A stretch of DNA of 64,000 nucleotides from Pelagomonas calceolata (GCA_918797485.1 CAKKNE010000003.1:5270001-5334000); one strand, 5' to 3'. Shown: positions 20,774 through 30,741, counted from the stretch's first letter. Notes: generated by a model not told the origin, from the letters alone. Made by a program: numbers and translations.

Positions 20774-21743
20774 TCAGGCGACGACGCGCGGCGGCGGCGG
20801 CGGCGCGGTGCGCGCGCGGAGCTCGCGGAGGATGGTCGCGGCCTCGCGCTCGAGCGGGTCCGAGCCAAAGGCGGCACGGAGCGCTCCGCGAAAGTCGACC
20901 GCGGCGGCCGGCGCGGGCGTTGCGGCGGCCGCCGCCGCCGCGGTTCGCGCGCGCGCGCGCGGCTTGGCGTCGTTGAGGAAGCGGCGGCGCTGCTTGGAAT
21001 TCCAGCGGTTCTTGATGGCGTTCTCGGACCGGCCCGTGAAAGCGCGCGAGATCTCATTCCAGCGATTACCGAGGATCGCCTGGAGCGACACGAGCAGGAA
21101 GTCTTCGGCCGCCGTCCAGGGCGTCTTCACCAGATGCGGGTCCAGGTGGTTCTGCCAGCGCCTGTGCAGAAATGAAATTACACTGTGCGTCCCACTCGCT
21201 GGTTGATTTCCACGCCGGCTGGTGCTCGCGGACCTGCTTCGTGAGGCGCCCGGGCAGCAGCGCCGCGACCGCCGCCCAGTTCAAGGAGCCGGCGGGGGCG
21301 CCGCCCGCCGCCGCTGCGACCGCGCGGCGGACGACCTCGTCCTCGCCGGGCGTCCAGGGTCCTTTTACGAGGCCGAGCTTGAGGACCTTCTCCCACCGGT
21401 CCGCGCACTGGGAGGGGCTGCGGGCGCCCCCGAAGGCCCGCGCCGCCAGCGCGCCCCAGTCCCGCGCGCCCGCGCCCGCCGCGTCGGCCTCGACGACGGC
21501 GCGGAGCGTCTCGTCCTCGCGCTTGGTCCAGCGGCCCGTCTTCGCCGCGGGAACGGCCAAACCGCCGCGCGGCGGGGTGACGACGCCGGCCGCGGGGCGC
21601 GACGCGGACCCCAAGGGGTCGACGCAGGGGAGCTGCCCGCGAGGGTGCCGCGCCGCGCCGAGAGGGGAGACCCGCGCGCGCTTCGCCGGCGGGTGGTCTA
21701 TGATCAACGGGGGCGGTCTTGAGCCCGCGGGGGCCGATTTCAT
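20774..21743 (-). CDS. Three-repeat MYB (3R-MYB) transcription factor
   Basis: Exons 21743-21226 and 21161-20774 give about 301 residues. Three successive MYB repeats are visible: R1 from GRWTKREDETL to QCADRWEKVLK, R2 from KGPWTPGEDEVV to QVRERWQNHLDP (split by the intron), R3 from KTPWTAAEDFLLV to NAIKNRWNSKQRRR. Each keeps the spaced Trp residues; R2 and R3 have the classic DNA-recognition ends. The join between VRE and RWQNH is only in frame if the 64-nt intron uses a GC donor (GA|GCACCA). The intron starts with a CGTGGAAATC motif resembling the introner termini elsewhere in this window. 3R-MYBs usually bind mitosis-specific promoters and act in cell-cycle control. N-terminal 70 residues are disordered. 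Confidence 0.88.
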
Positions 21744-22171
21744 GACGCTGAAGCGCGGCAGCCCAAGGCAAACACAGCGGCCCAGTATAGGAGGGAGGCT
21801 AATTTACGAGGTTGTAATGCGATGAAAATTCGTCTACGCAGACCGCCAGACCGCCGCGGTCGTGAGGGATCTCTAGAGGACCAGAGGGCTGCGAGAGATG
21901 TCGGAGCATACCATTTCAAGCGCGAGGGCAGGCAACTGCACTGCCATCATGGTGCACCATAATTACCATAGTAAGAGTCATTCGAGCGCCATGAAGCGTG
22001 CACAGGAGTTATCTAGGTCCAAAAATCATGATCTCAAAATTTGACAAAAGCCTCTTAAGCTCTCAAAAGGAAATGCCTGGTATAAGCTCGTCGACCGTGT
22101 TGGCAATTTGCGCGAGTTACATGTAGGTCCGCCGTGCGATGTTCGGGCAGCCCTGCGCGCCGGCATCTAGC
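21744..22171. other. Divergent promoter region between MYB and GT8-like genes
   Basis: Lower-GC spacer between two divergently transcribed genes. No frame or RNA gene supported. Confidence 0.5.
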
Positions 22172-23687
22172 ATGCGCCGCCTGTGCCTGATGATCTTGGC
22201 GACCGCGCAGTGTCACAGGGTGGCGGTCCTCACGACCAGCGACTGCCGGTCGGCGTCGCCCGTCACGCACCACGAGTTCGGCACGCAGCTCGCGGCGAGC
22301 CTCGTCGTGCTCTTACGCATGCGTGAGCTGTTTCCGGGCTGGGACGCCTTTCTCGCCACGCGCCCGTCGAAGTGGAACGGCAGCCCCGGGTCGAACGCGG
22401 CGAAGGACGCCAGCTGCCGCGAGGTCTGGGACGACCTCTCGGGGCTCTACCGCGAGCGTTTCGGCGCGGAGCTCCGCCTCGTGAACTACGACCATCGCGA
22501 TTTCGCGATGTTGGACGTCGTCCGTTGTGTGGAAACCGGAGGACGAGAGAGTACCCCTCGCCGGCCTCCACGCCATCGAGCAGACGCAGTTACAAGGGCA
22601 ACGCCTCGCGCCGGGGGCGTGGGGGCTGACACTCGAACTCGGATTTGATTTCCGCACAGGTCGTCAGCCGCATCCCGGGCAAGGAGACCGACCACAGCCG
22701 CGGCCACTGGCCCTCCGAGGCATTCGTGCACCTCGTCATCGGCGCCCGCATGCTGGAGGAGTACGGCTACTCCCACACGGTCTACGTCGACGCGGACGCG
22801 TGGCCGCTCGACGACGCGCTCCGCTTCGAGGTCCCGCGCGTCGATGGCATTGGGTGCGTCGCGGCCCTGCCCGCACAGTGCCTCGAGGTGCGCCGATCCC
22901 CGCGCCGCCGCGCCGCCTCGGGGAAGGAGCCCCCTCTCCCGCCGCGCAGGTCGAGCTGCCGCGGGGAGTCTCCTCGGCGGCGAGCCGCGCGGCGAAGGAG
23001 CGCGCGGACGAGTATCGCCTCGTGACGGACCCGGCGCTCCGCGCGGGCGTCGCGGAAGCGGCCGCGCGGCTCGGCCACGGCTACCGGGTGGTCAACGGGA
23101 CCAACTCGGGCGTCGTCGTCTACAACAACGAGTTCTTGAAACACGCGCGCTGGGCCGATTGGATGCACGCACTGGTAAACGTGTCGCGACGAGGCTTCTA
23201 CGGCGACCAGACCGCGCTGACCGTGGCGCTCGGCCGCGCGGACGTGCCCGTACGGTGGCTTCACCCGCGGTTCAACGTCATGGTCACGTTACCGTACTCG
23301 TACGTGCTCAGTTCGTGCGGCGAGGACGCGCTCTACGCGGGTCGCGCGGCGCGCGCGGCGGGCGCGGCGCCCGTGTCGATCGCGCACTTTACCTGGGGCC
23401 CCAAGCCCTGGATGAAGGCGCTCGACGCGTGGCGCGCGACGCACCGTCTCAAGACCAACGCTGTCCAGAACGACGGTCCGCTCGCCAACGACTACCGCGC
23501 GTGGGTGCGCGAAACGCTCGGCGCGCGGCGCGTCGCGCGCTTCTTCTCCGACGACGCGATGGCACCGCTGCCGAACGCGACGGCGCCCGGGAGCGCGCGT
23601 CTCGACCCCCGACCGTTCCGCCGGTGCGGGGCGCTGACCGCGGGCGGCGCGGGGCCCTGCCATGGCGGCATGTCGTCCGTCCGGTGA
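22172..23687 (+). CDS. GT8-like secretory glycosyltransferase
   Basis: Exons 22172-22516, 22660-22887 and 22950-23687 join in phase 0, about 436 residues. The chosen start gives a signal-like MRRLCLMILATAQC; an ATG 33 nt upstream is also in frame. GT8 hallmarks are HTVYVDADAWPL (DxD, metal and UDP-sugar), GTNSGVVVYNNEF, GDQTALTVAL, LHPRFNVM and AHFTWGPKPWMKAL (the HxxGxxKPW motif). Retaining galactosyl-, glucuronyl- or glucosyltransferases share these; acceptor unknown. The first intron is an introner-type element with a near-perfect 8-bp duplication; the second is 62 nt. Confidence 0.83.
22517..22667 (+). mobile_element. Introner-type element serving as an intron (copy 1)
   Basis: Element 22525-22659 (TTGTGTGGAAACC ... 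GATTTCCGCACAG) flanked by GTCGTCCG (22517-22524) and GTCGTCAG (22660-22667), one mismatch. The left duplication supplies the GT donor; the element terminus supplies the CACAG acceptor. Core 22568-22603 (cacgccatcgagcagacgca...) is shared with the intron at 41865-41972, where it is in the opposite orientation to its gene. Confidence 0.88.
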
Positions 23688-23789
23688 GATGAGATGGCCC
23701 AGGGTGCAACTTACGCGGAAAGGACGCCGCGCAGTAGTTGTAAGATGCGTGGTTTAGTCAAGGTAGAACTTTCTTCTAGCACTTTCTAC

Positions 23790-24172
23790 ACAAGTTTTAA
23801 GATTCTAGAGGTCGATTAAGCCCTATTTGCTGCGCTCATAGGACAATCGGCCTCTAATCTAAAAAGTGATATAAAAACCGACACATCAAGAAAAATATAT
23901 AGAAGCCCGGTCGCCAGCCCCTACTAGTAGGCCGGTTGCCACTTACCTGAGGGGTTATTGACCCCAATCGCGGCCCGGGGTCAGTTACCCGGGTAATTAC
24001 CCGTTACTACGGGTTATTAACCCCAGGATCTTATAGAGGGGTAGGGGAGGGGGGCCATGGGCCACTGGCGCGGGCCTGGGCCGCACCGGGCCGCTCCAGG
24101 CCCCGAGGGCGGCAGGAGCCTGTCACAGGCGCTCCCCGAAGCCTGACGGCCCCAGGGAATGGCAACGCGGCG
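23790..24172. repeat. Inverted relatives of the 17.4 kb hairpin and the 19.8 kb MITE
   Basis: Bases 23790-23890 match the reverse complement of 17405-17480. Bases 23938-24090 match the reverse complement of 20010-20157, including atcttatagaggggtaggg; the ends ggttgccac and aatggcaac near 24165 look like decayed TIRs. The same two families lie in the same relative order, inverted, six kilobases away. Confidence 0.82.
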
Positions 24173-24286
24173 CGGCGCGCGTAAGTAGCGCTAGCGACCT
24201 GTAAGATACTAGGCACCGTGCCTAAAGCACAAAAAAGCCTAGGCGCTACAGCATAGATGGTCCTGTCGTGACGCGGCGTTGCGAGA

Positions 24287-25334
24287 ATGCGCGAGAACGG
24301 CTTCGACTATCCGCTGCATCCGCTGCAGTGCCTGACCTGGGCCTTGTTCCCGGTCGTCCTCCTCGACTTCTACTGGCTGCTGCTGCCGCTGCTTCCCGGC
24401 GAGGCGACGCGCTGGGCTGTCGGGACGGTGTACACGGCCGCCGCGGCGACGACCTTCTTCTGTGCTTGGATCACCGCGGCCGTCGACCCCCGCGACCCCA
24501 GCGTCGCCGCCGCGGCGCCGCCGGCAACGAATCGCCTCGCCCGGTGTTGCGAGCCGCTGGCGCTGTGGCCGCCGCCGGTCGGCGAGGACACGTGCCGCTG
24601 CTACCTCTGCCAGGTCCACGTGTTCGCGTCGTCGAAGCACTGCCGGTTCTGCGACAAGTGCGTGCTTCGCTTCGACCATCACTGCAAGTGGCTGAATACG
24701 CGCGCGTCGGCGCGGCCGGGGCGCCTTCGTATATTCGTCCCGGGGGCGCGCCGGGGGAGAGTGGGGGCGCCCAGACGACGCCCGGGCGATCAGGTGCGTC
24801 GGTGCCAAGAACTACGGCTACTTCCTCGCGGTGATCGCGTCGACGTGCGTCTTCACGACGATGCAGCTCGCGCTCTCCGTCTACGTGGTCGTCGAGCTGG
24901 CGGTGCCCGACCGCCGGCGCTCGGCCGTCGCCGCCCGCGCGCGCCGGCACGCCGTCGGCCGCGAGCGTGGCGTCGACGCGGTCCTGGCGCTCGTCTGCGC
25001 GTACGCCGCGCTGCTCGTCCCGCTCGTCGTATTGATCGGCCAGCTCGCCTTGTTTCACGCCATGCTCGTCCGGAGGGGCCTCACGACCTACGAGTACATC
25101 CTGGGCGAGCAGCGGGTCGACGAGCGCCCGTCGGCGCCCCCCAGGACCATTTGTGAGCCGTGCGCCCCGCCGATCCCGCCCGCCACGCCGGAGGATTCTC
25201 CGGACCTCGTCGTCGTCGAGCGAGGACGCGGCGACGGCTCGCCGCGCCGCGCCGGCCCGGCGGGCGGCAGTCCTGCGCCGACCAGCGGAGACATTGGCGC
25301 CGCCGGCGGTGTGTCGTCTACTAGTACTATTTAA
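24287..25334 (+). CDS. DHHC-type palmitoyltransferase
   Basis: Exons 24287-24699 and 24794-25334, about 317 residues. Two N-terminal membrane segments ([22 protein letters not shown] and [19 protein letters not shown]), then the Cys-rich domain ([10 protein letters not shown]...[21 protein letters not shown]) with the catalytic DHHC, then [17 protein letters not shown] leading to two more membrane segments and a disordered tail. The join that restores [16 protein letters not shown] needs a GC donor (AATAC|GCGCGC); GCGTCGG occurs at both ends of the intron. It S-acylates Cys residues of proteins at Golgi or plasma membrane. Confidence 0.92.
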
Positions 25335-25863
25335 ATAAATAAATAACTCGGGGAGGCGGCGTATGAGGGCCGGGGGCGGGGCGGCGTCGTGGTAGTTAGG
25401 CGGCCTAGCTCTGAGCAAAGCAAATAAATAAATAAAAATAGAAACGAAGGACACGCAATGGTCCACAGCACAAGGCCTGGCGCTTTTCGCCCGCGCCCCC
25501 GCGTGACATATATAATGCAAATACAGATCCGCAGCCAGATCCACCGCCGCCGTGGTGGGTATTTCGCACAGGGCAAGAGAAGAGGCCGGGCCGATAGCAT
25601 GTACTTCGTCCTGGAGCCGGAGGACGCGGCGCCGAGACCTCGGGCTAGAAAAGAATACCTGCTGTTGTTTGAAAATAAAATAATAAATACTAAAAAAATT
25701 AACTTGAACTTGAAGCCTGAGGAAGATTCGGACCTAAAAAAGGAACCCGCTCTCTGCTCGGTCAGGATGCCCATGAGTAGTGGCGTTATTATTACTACAA
25801 TTATACCAGGCTACTAGTACTAGAGGCAAGCGCTCGGCGCTATCACTGTCACAATGTCCGGGC
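25335..25863. other. Convergent 3' flank between DHHC and ATG7 genes
   Basis: AT-rich, with several AATAAATAAA runs (25335, 25422-25436, 25675) that may serve as poly(A) signals for both genes. A 119-codon frame at 25458 shows no family features and is not called. Confidence 0.5.
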
Positions 25864-27762
25864 TTAGAACTCGTCCGCCTCGGCCCACGCCGCCCCGTCG
25901 ACGGCTCCCTTGAGGTCCGCCAGCCCCGAGAGTCGCTCGAGGAGGCCGGGGTCCGCGCCCACGTCGCGGACGAGCGCGACGCCCCGGTCGCGGTACGCCG
26001 CGACGACGGCCGGCGCGCAGGCCGCGCACCGGTCGAAGGCCGGTGTGGTTGGCAGCACCGTCGCGTAGTGAGTGAGAAAGCCCCGGATCGAGTGTGGCAC
26101 GAGGCCGAGGGGCCGGTTCCCCGGGAGGGGCGCGCCCGGCGGCGTCGCCGGGTCTGCGGGCGCCGCGCCCTCGCGGGGGTGGTGCAGGAGCGCGACGAGC
26201 AGCTCGACGGCGAGCGCCGCCGCCGCCGGCGCGAGGCCCGGGCGGGATACGGTGCACTGCTGGTCGAGCGTACGGTCGCGCGTCGAATTCGTCGGAGCCG
26301 CGACGTCGCCGCAGAAGTAGCAGCCGAGGCCGTTGCCGCCGTGGCCGTGACGCTGCACCACGAACGTGTCGAGGCCCAGCGCGACGTTCACGAGAAGCGT
26401 GCCGCGCGCCGCGGCGACCACGGTCGGGAGCCACCGGCTTTCGCGCGTGTCGGTGAGCAGGAACACGCAATCCGCGTCCGCGACGAGCGCGTCGAGCGCG
26501 TGCACCTCGGCGTCGGCGGCGTCGCCCGCCGGCGTGCCGGCGGCCGGGAGCGCGTGGCCCGGCATGGCGATCGTTAGCTTTTTTCCGACGAACGCCGGCG
26601 GCGCGGCGGCCGAGCCCGGCGCGATGCGCCGGAGCGCCGCCGCGGCCGCCGCGGCCTTGGGGGCCTGCGCTTTCGCGTCGTCGACCGTGTAGAGCCACTG
26701 GCGCGCCGGGTTCGAGTACGCCACGGTACCGCCGTCGACGAGCGTCACGCGCGTCACGCCCCACGCGACGAGGCTGCGCGCGACCGCGCAGCCCAGCGTG
26801 CCCGCCCCCAGGAGCAGCACGCGCGTCGCCGCGAGCTTTTCGACGTCGAGGCCCGGCAACAGTCGCCAGCGCATGAGCTCGAGGTTGAGCGCGGCCGCGG
26901 CGGTCGCCAGCGCGCCGGGGTCGGCCAGCGGCGCGAGGTCCGCCGACCGCGGGGCCATGCGGCCGCTCGCGTTGGCCTCCCAGCCGACGACGGCGACGTC
27001 GGCCGCCGCGCCGCCGGCGACGCGCGCCTCGACGACGCACCCGCCGCGGCCGCGGAGCAGCGCGATGCGGAACGCGCGCCGCTCCGGGAACCGCCGCGCG
27101 AGGAGCCACAGGAGGTTCCGCGCGGGCCAGCCCGGCGCGCCGGCCGCCGCGGGGTCGAGCACGCAGAACACGTCGCCGCCGGCCGCCTCGCGCAGCGGCG
27201 CGCGCGACGCGCCGGTCCACGCGAACGCGAGCGGTGCGCCCGGTTCGGCCGCCGCCGCGAGCAGCGCGCGCGCGGCGGCCGCGCCGAGCGCGTCGTCGAG
27301 CGGCGCCGGCGCGCCGCGCGTCGCGGCCGCCGCCGGTCGCAGCACGAGCGCGGGGAACGCGAACCAGTAGACGTACGCGTGCCGCTTCAGGTCAGCGAAC
27401 GCGACGACCTCGAAGGGCGCGAGGCGCGCCGGGTCCGCGAGCGCCGCGCCGTCGTCGACCGCGGCGGCGAGCGCGTCGCCGGCGCGCCGGAGCAGCGCAG
27501 CCTTATCGACGCGCCGGAACGCCTCGAGCGTGTTGACGACCGTCACGCGGCCCGCCAAGGCCGTCGCGCCGGGCGGCGCCGCGCCGTCGCGCAGCGACGC
27601 CCCGTCCAGCACGAGACGCGCGCCGCCGCCGGCCCAGTAAAAGCCCCGCGCGGGCCGCGGCGCGTCGTCCAGGCGCCAGTCGCGCAGCTTGCGCTCGGCC
27701 ACGGCCTGCCAGAACGCGACCTTCGGCGCCGACGAGAACGGGACGAAGCGCAGCGCGTCCAT
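25864..27762 (-). CDS. ATG7: Autophagy E1-like activating enzyme ATG7
   Basis: A single exon of 632 residues, close to the usual ATG7 length. The N-terminal domain starts LRFVPFSSAPKVAFWQ, typical of the family. The adenylation domain has the ATP-binding LLLGAGTLGCAVARSL and VTLVDGGTVAYSNPARQ. The catalytic Cys lies in RTLDQQCTVSRPG, and YFCGD plus CAAC are candidate structural Cys pairs. ATG7 activates ATG8 and ATG12 for transfer to ATG3 and ATG10. It has no visible intron, unlike most neighbours. Confidence 0.95.
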   Translation of the reverse strand: MDALRFVPFSSAPKVAFWQAVAERKLRDWRLDDAPRPARGFYWAGGGARLVLDGASLRDGAAPPGATALAGRVTVVNTLEAFRRVDKAALLRRAGDALAAAVDDGAALADPARLAPFEVVAFADLKRHAYVYWFAFPALVLRPAAAATRGAPAPLDDALGAAAARALLAAAAEPGAPLAFAWTGASRAPLREAAGGDVFCVLDPAAAGAPGWPARNLLWLLARRFPERRAFRIALLRGRGGCVVEARVAGGAAADVAVVGWEANASGRMAPRSADLAPLADPGALATAAAALNLELMRWRLLPGLDVEKLAATRVLLLGAGTLGCAVARSLVAWGVTRVTLVDGGTVAYSNPARQWLYTVDDAKAQAPKAAAAAAALRRIAPGSAAAPPAFVGKKLTIAMPGHALPAAGTPAGDAADAEVHALDALVADADCVFLLTDTRESRWLPTVVAAARGTLLVNVALGLDTFVVQRHGHGGNGLGCYFCGDVAAPTNSTRDRTLDQQCTVSRPGLAPAAAALAVELLVALLHHPREGAAPADPATPPGAPLPGNRPLGLVPHSIRGFLTHYATVLPTTPAFDRCAACAPAVVAAYRDRGVALVRDVGADPGLLERLSGLADLKGAVDGAAWAEADEF

Positions 27763-27809
27763 TCGTAGGCGTCCCTCGCTCTACTTCAGCATCCTGAAAA
27801 TGTTGATGA

Positions 27810-28158
27810 CTACTGCGGTATGCAGCAAGTACCGCAGTACCGCCTGGCACCTCTTAACCTCTTAGAGAGAGAAACCTACTAGCCCTTCCTACCCGATATG
27901 TATCTCCCACTCTCTCTAAATTTGAGTCTATACAGCGAGTGTCTATTGCACTACGTTGTAACAACAATTTACTATAAAACACTCTCGTAGTTAGGTTGGC
28001 CCAGTGGCAGCCCTCGGCTGGTGAGCTACTAGTAGGACCCTTGCACTACGTTGTAACAACAATTTACTATAAAACACTCTCGTAGTTAGGTTGGCCCAGC
28101 CCTCGGCTGGTGAGCTAGGACCCTGCTACCTTACATAACGCTGCGACATACTCTTGCT
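27810..28158. repeat. Dispersed repeat, copy 2 (inverted), with a 92-bp internal duplication
   Basis: Reverse-complement match to 10536-10755. A segment with gcactacgttgtaacaaca and aaaacactctcgtagttag occurs twice in tandem (27949-28040 and 28041-28120). Flanking gcggtatgcagcaagtaccg is a palindromic GGTACC-type run. Confidence 0.85.
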
Positions 28159-28524
28159 ACCTCTACGCCGAGACTACGGTATGCCTACGGTACTATGCGT
28201 ATAGATACGCGATATATCGTGAAAACGCGATGCGAATTTGAAGGCATCGCGCCGCGATAAATAATACATGCTAGTATATAATTGCAATTGGAAATATGTT
28301 GGTATAATACTAGAAGTATACTGACCGCGCGTCCCTCTACGCCACAATAGTCTGGCGAACATGCTCGCCCTTTTTTTGGCCCTTCAAATCCAACCTGGCG
28401 AAGTTCCTAATAGGCGAAGTTCCGACTGTGTAGTAGGACACACACCATTCGAGTCTTCGCGAAAACCGGTGCAGTGTACCCGTGATGGGCCGGCATTTGA
28501 CATGAAAGAGTGCAGGTAGCGCGT

Positions 28525-28934
28525 CTACGGCCGGAACGCGGGAGTTTCGCGAGGCGGATGGTGGTCGCAGATGCCCGAATGTCGCTCGACCCACTGCCAC
28601 CACAGAAGTCCCGTCGCCGGATCCACTGGCATTTTTTGTAGCATCTCGAGCTGTTTCTGTTGGATTGCCCCCGTTTTCCACGCCTCGTAGAACTCTGTGA
28701 GATGCCGGTGGACCTCCATGCTGCTCAGAATCTTCTTTGGCCGCGCTGTCGACGTAGCCTACGAAGCATTCCGTGTGCCCGTCACAAATGCGACGCCGGA
28801 CGGGCTGAAAAAGTTCCCTTGGCGTTGGACGCTGGACCCAGTACCTGGCTGTATTCGACCGGCTTCGAGTAATCGCTCTCCGCGTCGTCGGGGCTGCCGC
28901 AGTCGCCAAGACCACAATCTAGGGAATTGCCCAT
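28525..28934 (-). CDS. Small protein with N-myristoylation-type start, unknown
   Basis: Exons 28934-28845 and 28758-28525 (phase 0, CAG|GTACTGGG donor and CTTCGTAG acceptor) give 107 residues. The start MGNSLDCGLGDCG has Gly2 and Ser4/Cys residues, suiting N-myristoylation plus acylation (inference). The rest is a charged helix (EVHRHLTEFYEAWKTGAIQ) and a Trp-rich stretch (DPATGLLWWQWVERHSG) with a helical look. No family recognised. The DNA is less GC-rich than neighbours. Confidence 0.5.
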
Positions 28935-29147
28935 GCCGCAATCGCGCAAGCGCGCCTGACACACGATCAGCTCCCGCAAGCGAGCTTCCCCATCGCAGGG
29001 GGGCAGGATCGACGATAAGAGGAGGCAGCAGCTGCGCCAGGCGTTCGTGAGGCGTAAGGCGCGTATTTGCACGGGAATTATAAGGTACCGTAAGGTACGA
29101 AGGGTACGTGAACAGCGCCTTAGCAGCCTCACCCCATCTCGCGCGGT

Positions 29148-29732
29148 ATGCCGTATGTGCGCGAGGACACCGTGGACCTTAAAGAGAAAGAACGGCGCAT
29201 CGACGAGGCGTACCACGTTCGGCGCTGGCCGTACTCCGCGTGCGCCGCGTCGCATGACAAGCCGCGCCCCCCTCGGTCGCGGCGTCGCCGCTCTGAAGGT
29301 GGCGACAGCGACGACGACGACACTTACGACTCGCTTCCAGCCCGGTCGTACGCGCGCACGAAGCCGCGGCCGCGGCGTTTGAGCGGAGAATACGCAGGGG
29401 GTGAAAGCGACGACAGCTCCTACAACACGTATGACTCGCGCCACGAGCGCGATGACAAACACACGCGGCGCAGCACGCGGTCGCGTCGTTCCGCCGGCCG
29501 CCGGCGCGGCGCTCACGTCTTCGACCATCAGCGCCCGGTATTCCACTCGTATGACGTCGTCCACCGCCACTACTTTCCTCACTACCACCGCGTGACGCAC
29601 ATCAATACATACACGTCCCTCTCGAGCTACAGCCCGTGGCCTGGGAAGACGTACGGTAGGATGGTCGAGCTGATTCGCGTCGAGCAGCGCGCCGATAAAG
29701 CTGGCAACACGAGCGCTGCTACCGGAAGTTGA
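29148..29732 (+). CDS. Low-complexity Arg/Asp/Tyr-rich protein, unknown
   Basis: A 194-residue frame from an ATG. It holds acidic stretches (EGGDSDDDDTYDS), basic runs and a His/Tyr-rich part (DVVHRHYFPHYHRVTH). No domain recognised. It is divergent from the small myristoylation-type gene, with about 210 bases between starts. Existence is supported only by length and composition. Confidence 0.4.
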   Translation: MPYVREDTVDLKEKERRIDEAYHVRRWPYSACAASHDKPRPPRSRRRRSEGGDSDDDDTYDSLPARSYARTKPRPRRLSGEYAGGESDDSSYNTYDSRHERDDKHTRRSTRSRRSAGRRRGAHVFDHQRPVFHSYDVVHRHYFPHYHRVTHINTYTSLSSYSPWPGKTYGRMVELIRVEQRADKAGNTSAATGS

Positions 29733-29981
29733 TCTTGAGGGCTGCTGAGCCCGCTAGCTGCCACTCATCCGAGACTTGCTGAGCCGGCCCGCCGGCAGCT
29801 AGCAAACTGTATGTCCCTGGCACCTCCCTGCAATGGAAATACACGTCCTAGGATCCCAAGGTTCAACTGAGACGTATCCAAGCACAACCCGTACTTGTAT
29901 TACCCGCCTAGGCTACTTCCCATCCTAGGGTACTCCGATATCCCCTTAGTAGGGGGAAGTCGCCTCTCACTCCTAACTATT

Positions 29982-30273
29982 ATCATCCTGAGTCACTTTT
30001 ATTGACGGACACAATTCCCCGTCACAAACCCCATCAAACATGGGAGAAACTATTTCGTTAGGCGACTACACTACGCTGCCGGGGAAGTCCGGAGCTACAC
30101 ACTCTATTTCCCTATGCATCGCAGGTTATGGGCCCACGCTCTGCGTGGTGCCAGTGTTACTAGTAGCCTGAGACGGAAAATTTGAGATCACAGATCCGTG
30201 GTTACCAAATAACATCATCCTGAGTCACTTTTATTGACGGACGCAATTCCCCGTCACAAACCCCATCAAACAT
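29982..30273. repeat. 60-bp direct repeat, two copies 232 bp apart, coding-like remnant
   Basis: 29982-30041 and 30214-30273 agree at nearly every base (atcatcctgagtcactttta...ccccatcaaacat). On the minus strand both translate to FDGVCDGELxPSIKVTQDD, so this may be a duplicated remnant of a coding sequence. No longer frame surrounds them. Confidence 0.8.
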
Positions 30274-30479
30274 ATGCGACCTAAATAGCTTGCGCGCTCT
30301 ACAGTGACTTTTTCGATGGAGATAAACTCCCCAGTTATCAGGCGGCCCGGCAGCATCCCAGCCCGCTGTGGTGCACCACAGAGCCACTTTTAGCCTGCCC
30401 CGCCATAGCTTTTTGTACGAGGACTGGCGGTTGCTAGCCTAGATATCTGACAACGTTTGGTTAGATACGGTTCGTTACG

Positions 30480-30685
30480 TTTGGCGCGGGGGCGCGTGGT
30501 CCGGGGGCCCTGGGGTTGGCGCCCGTTGTGGCAACGGCCTTTTCCCCACTTATAAATCTCCCAAATTTTATCTTAGCTTCACTATCCTAGTTTCATTTAT
30601 CCTAGTTAAATACCCGGATAGAATAGGGCTAGTGAATACCGGTACGGTACCTACGGTACCTACGGTACCGTAGGTATCTGCAGTA
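30480..30685. repeat. Dispersed repeat module 1 (inverted partner at 36.8 kb) and GGTACC palindromes
   Basis: 30480-30632 matches the reverse complement of 36782-36924 (gcgcgggggcgcgtggtcc, cccacttataaatctccca). 30636-30680 is a run of overlapping palindromes (ggtacctacggtacc). This lies just upstream of the sulfotransferase start and contains TATAAAT. Confidence 0.82.
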
Positions 30686-30741
30686 ACGGCGGAGTCAAGG
30701 CGGAGGACTTGTGGCCGGCAGGCCAGCGGGCGCTTTGCAAG

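Noticed and set aside
25458-25817. 119-codon frame in the DHHC-ATG7 spacer
   Set aside because: AT-rich with Lys/Asn/Ile runs typical of untranslated spacer; no features.
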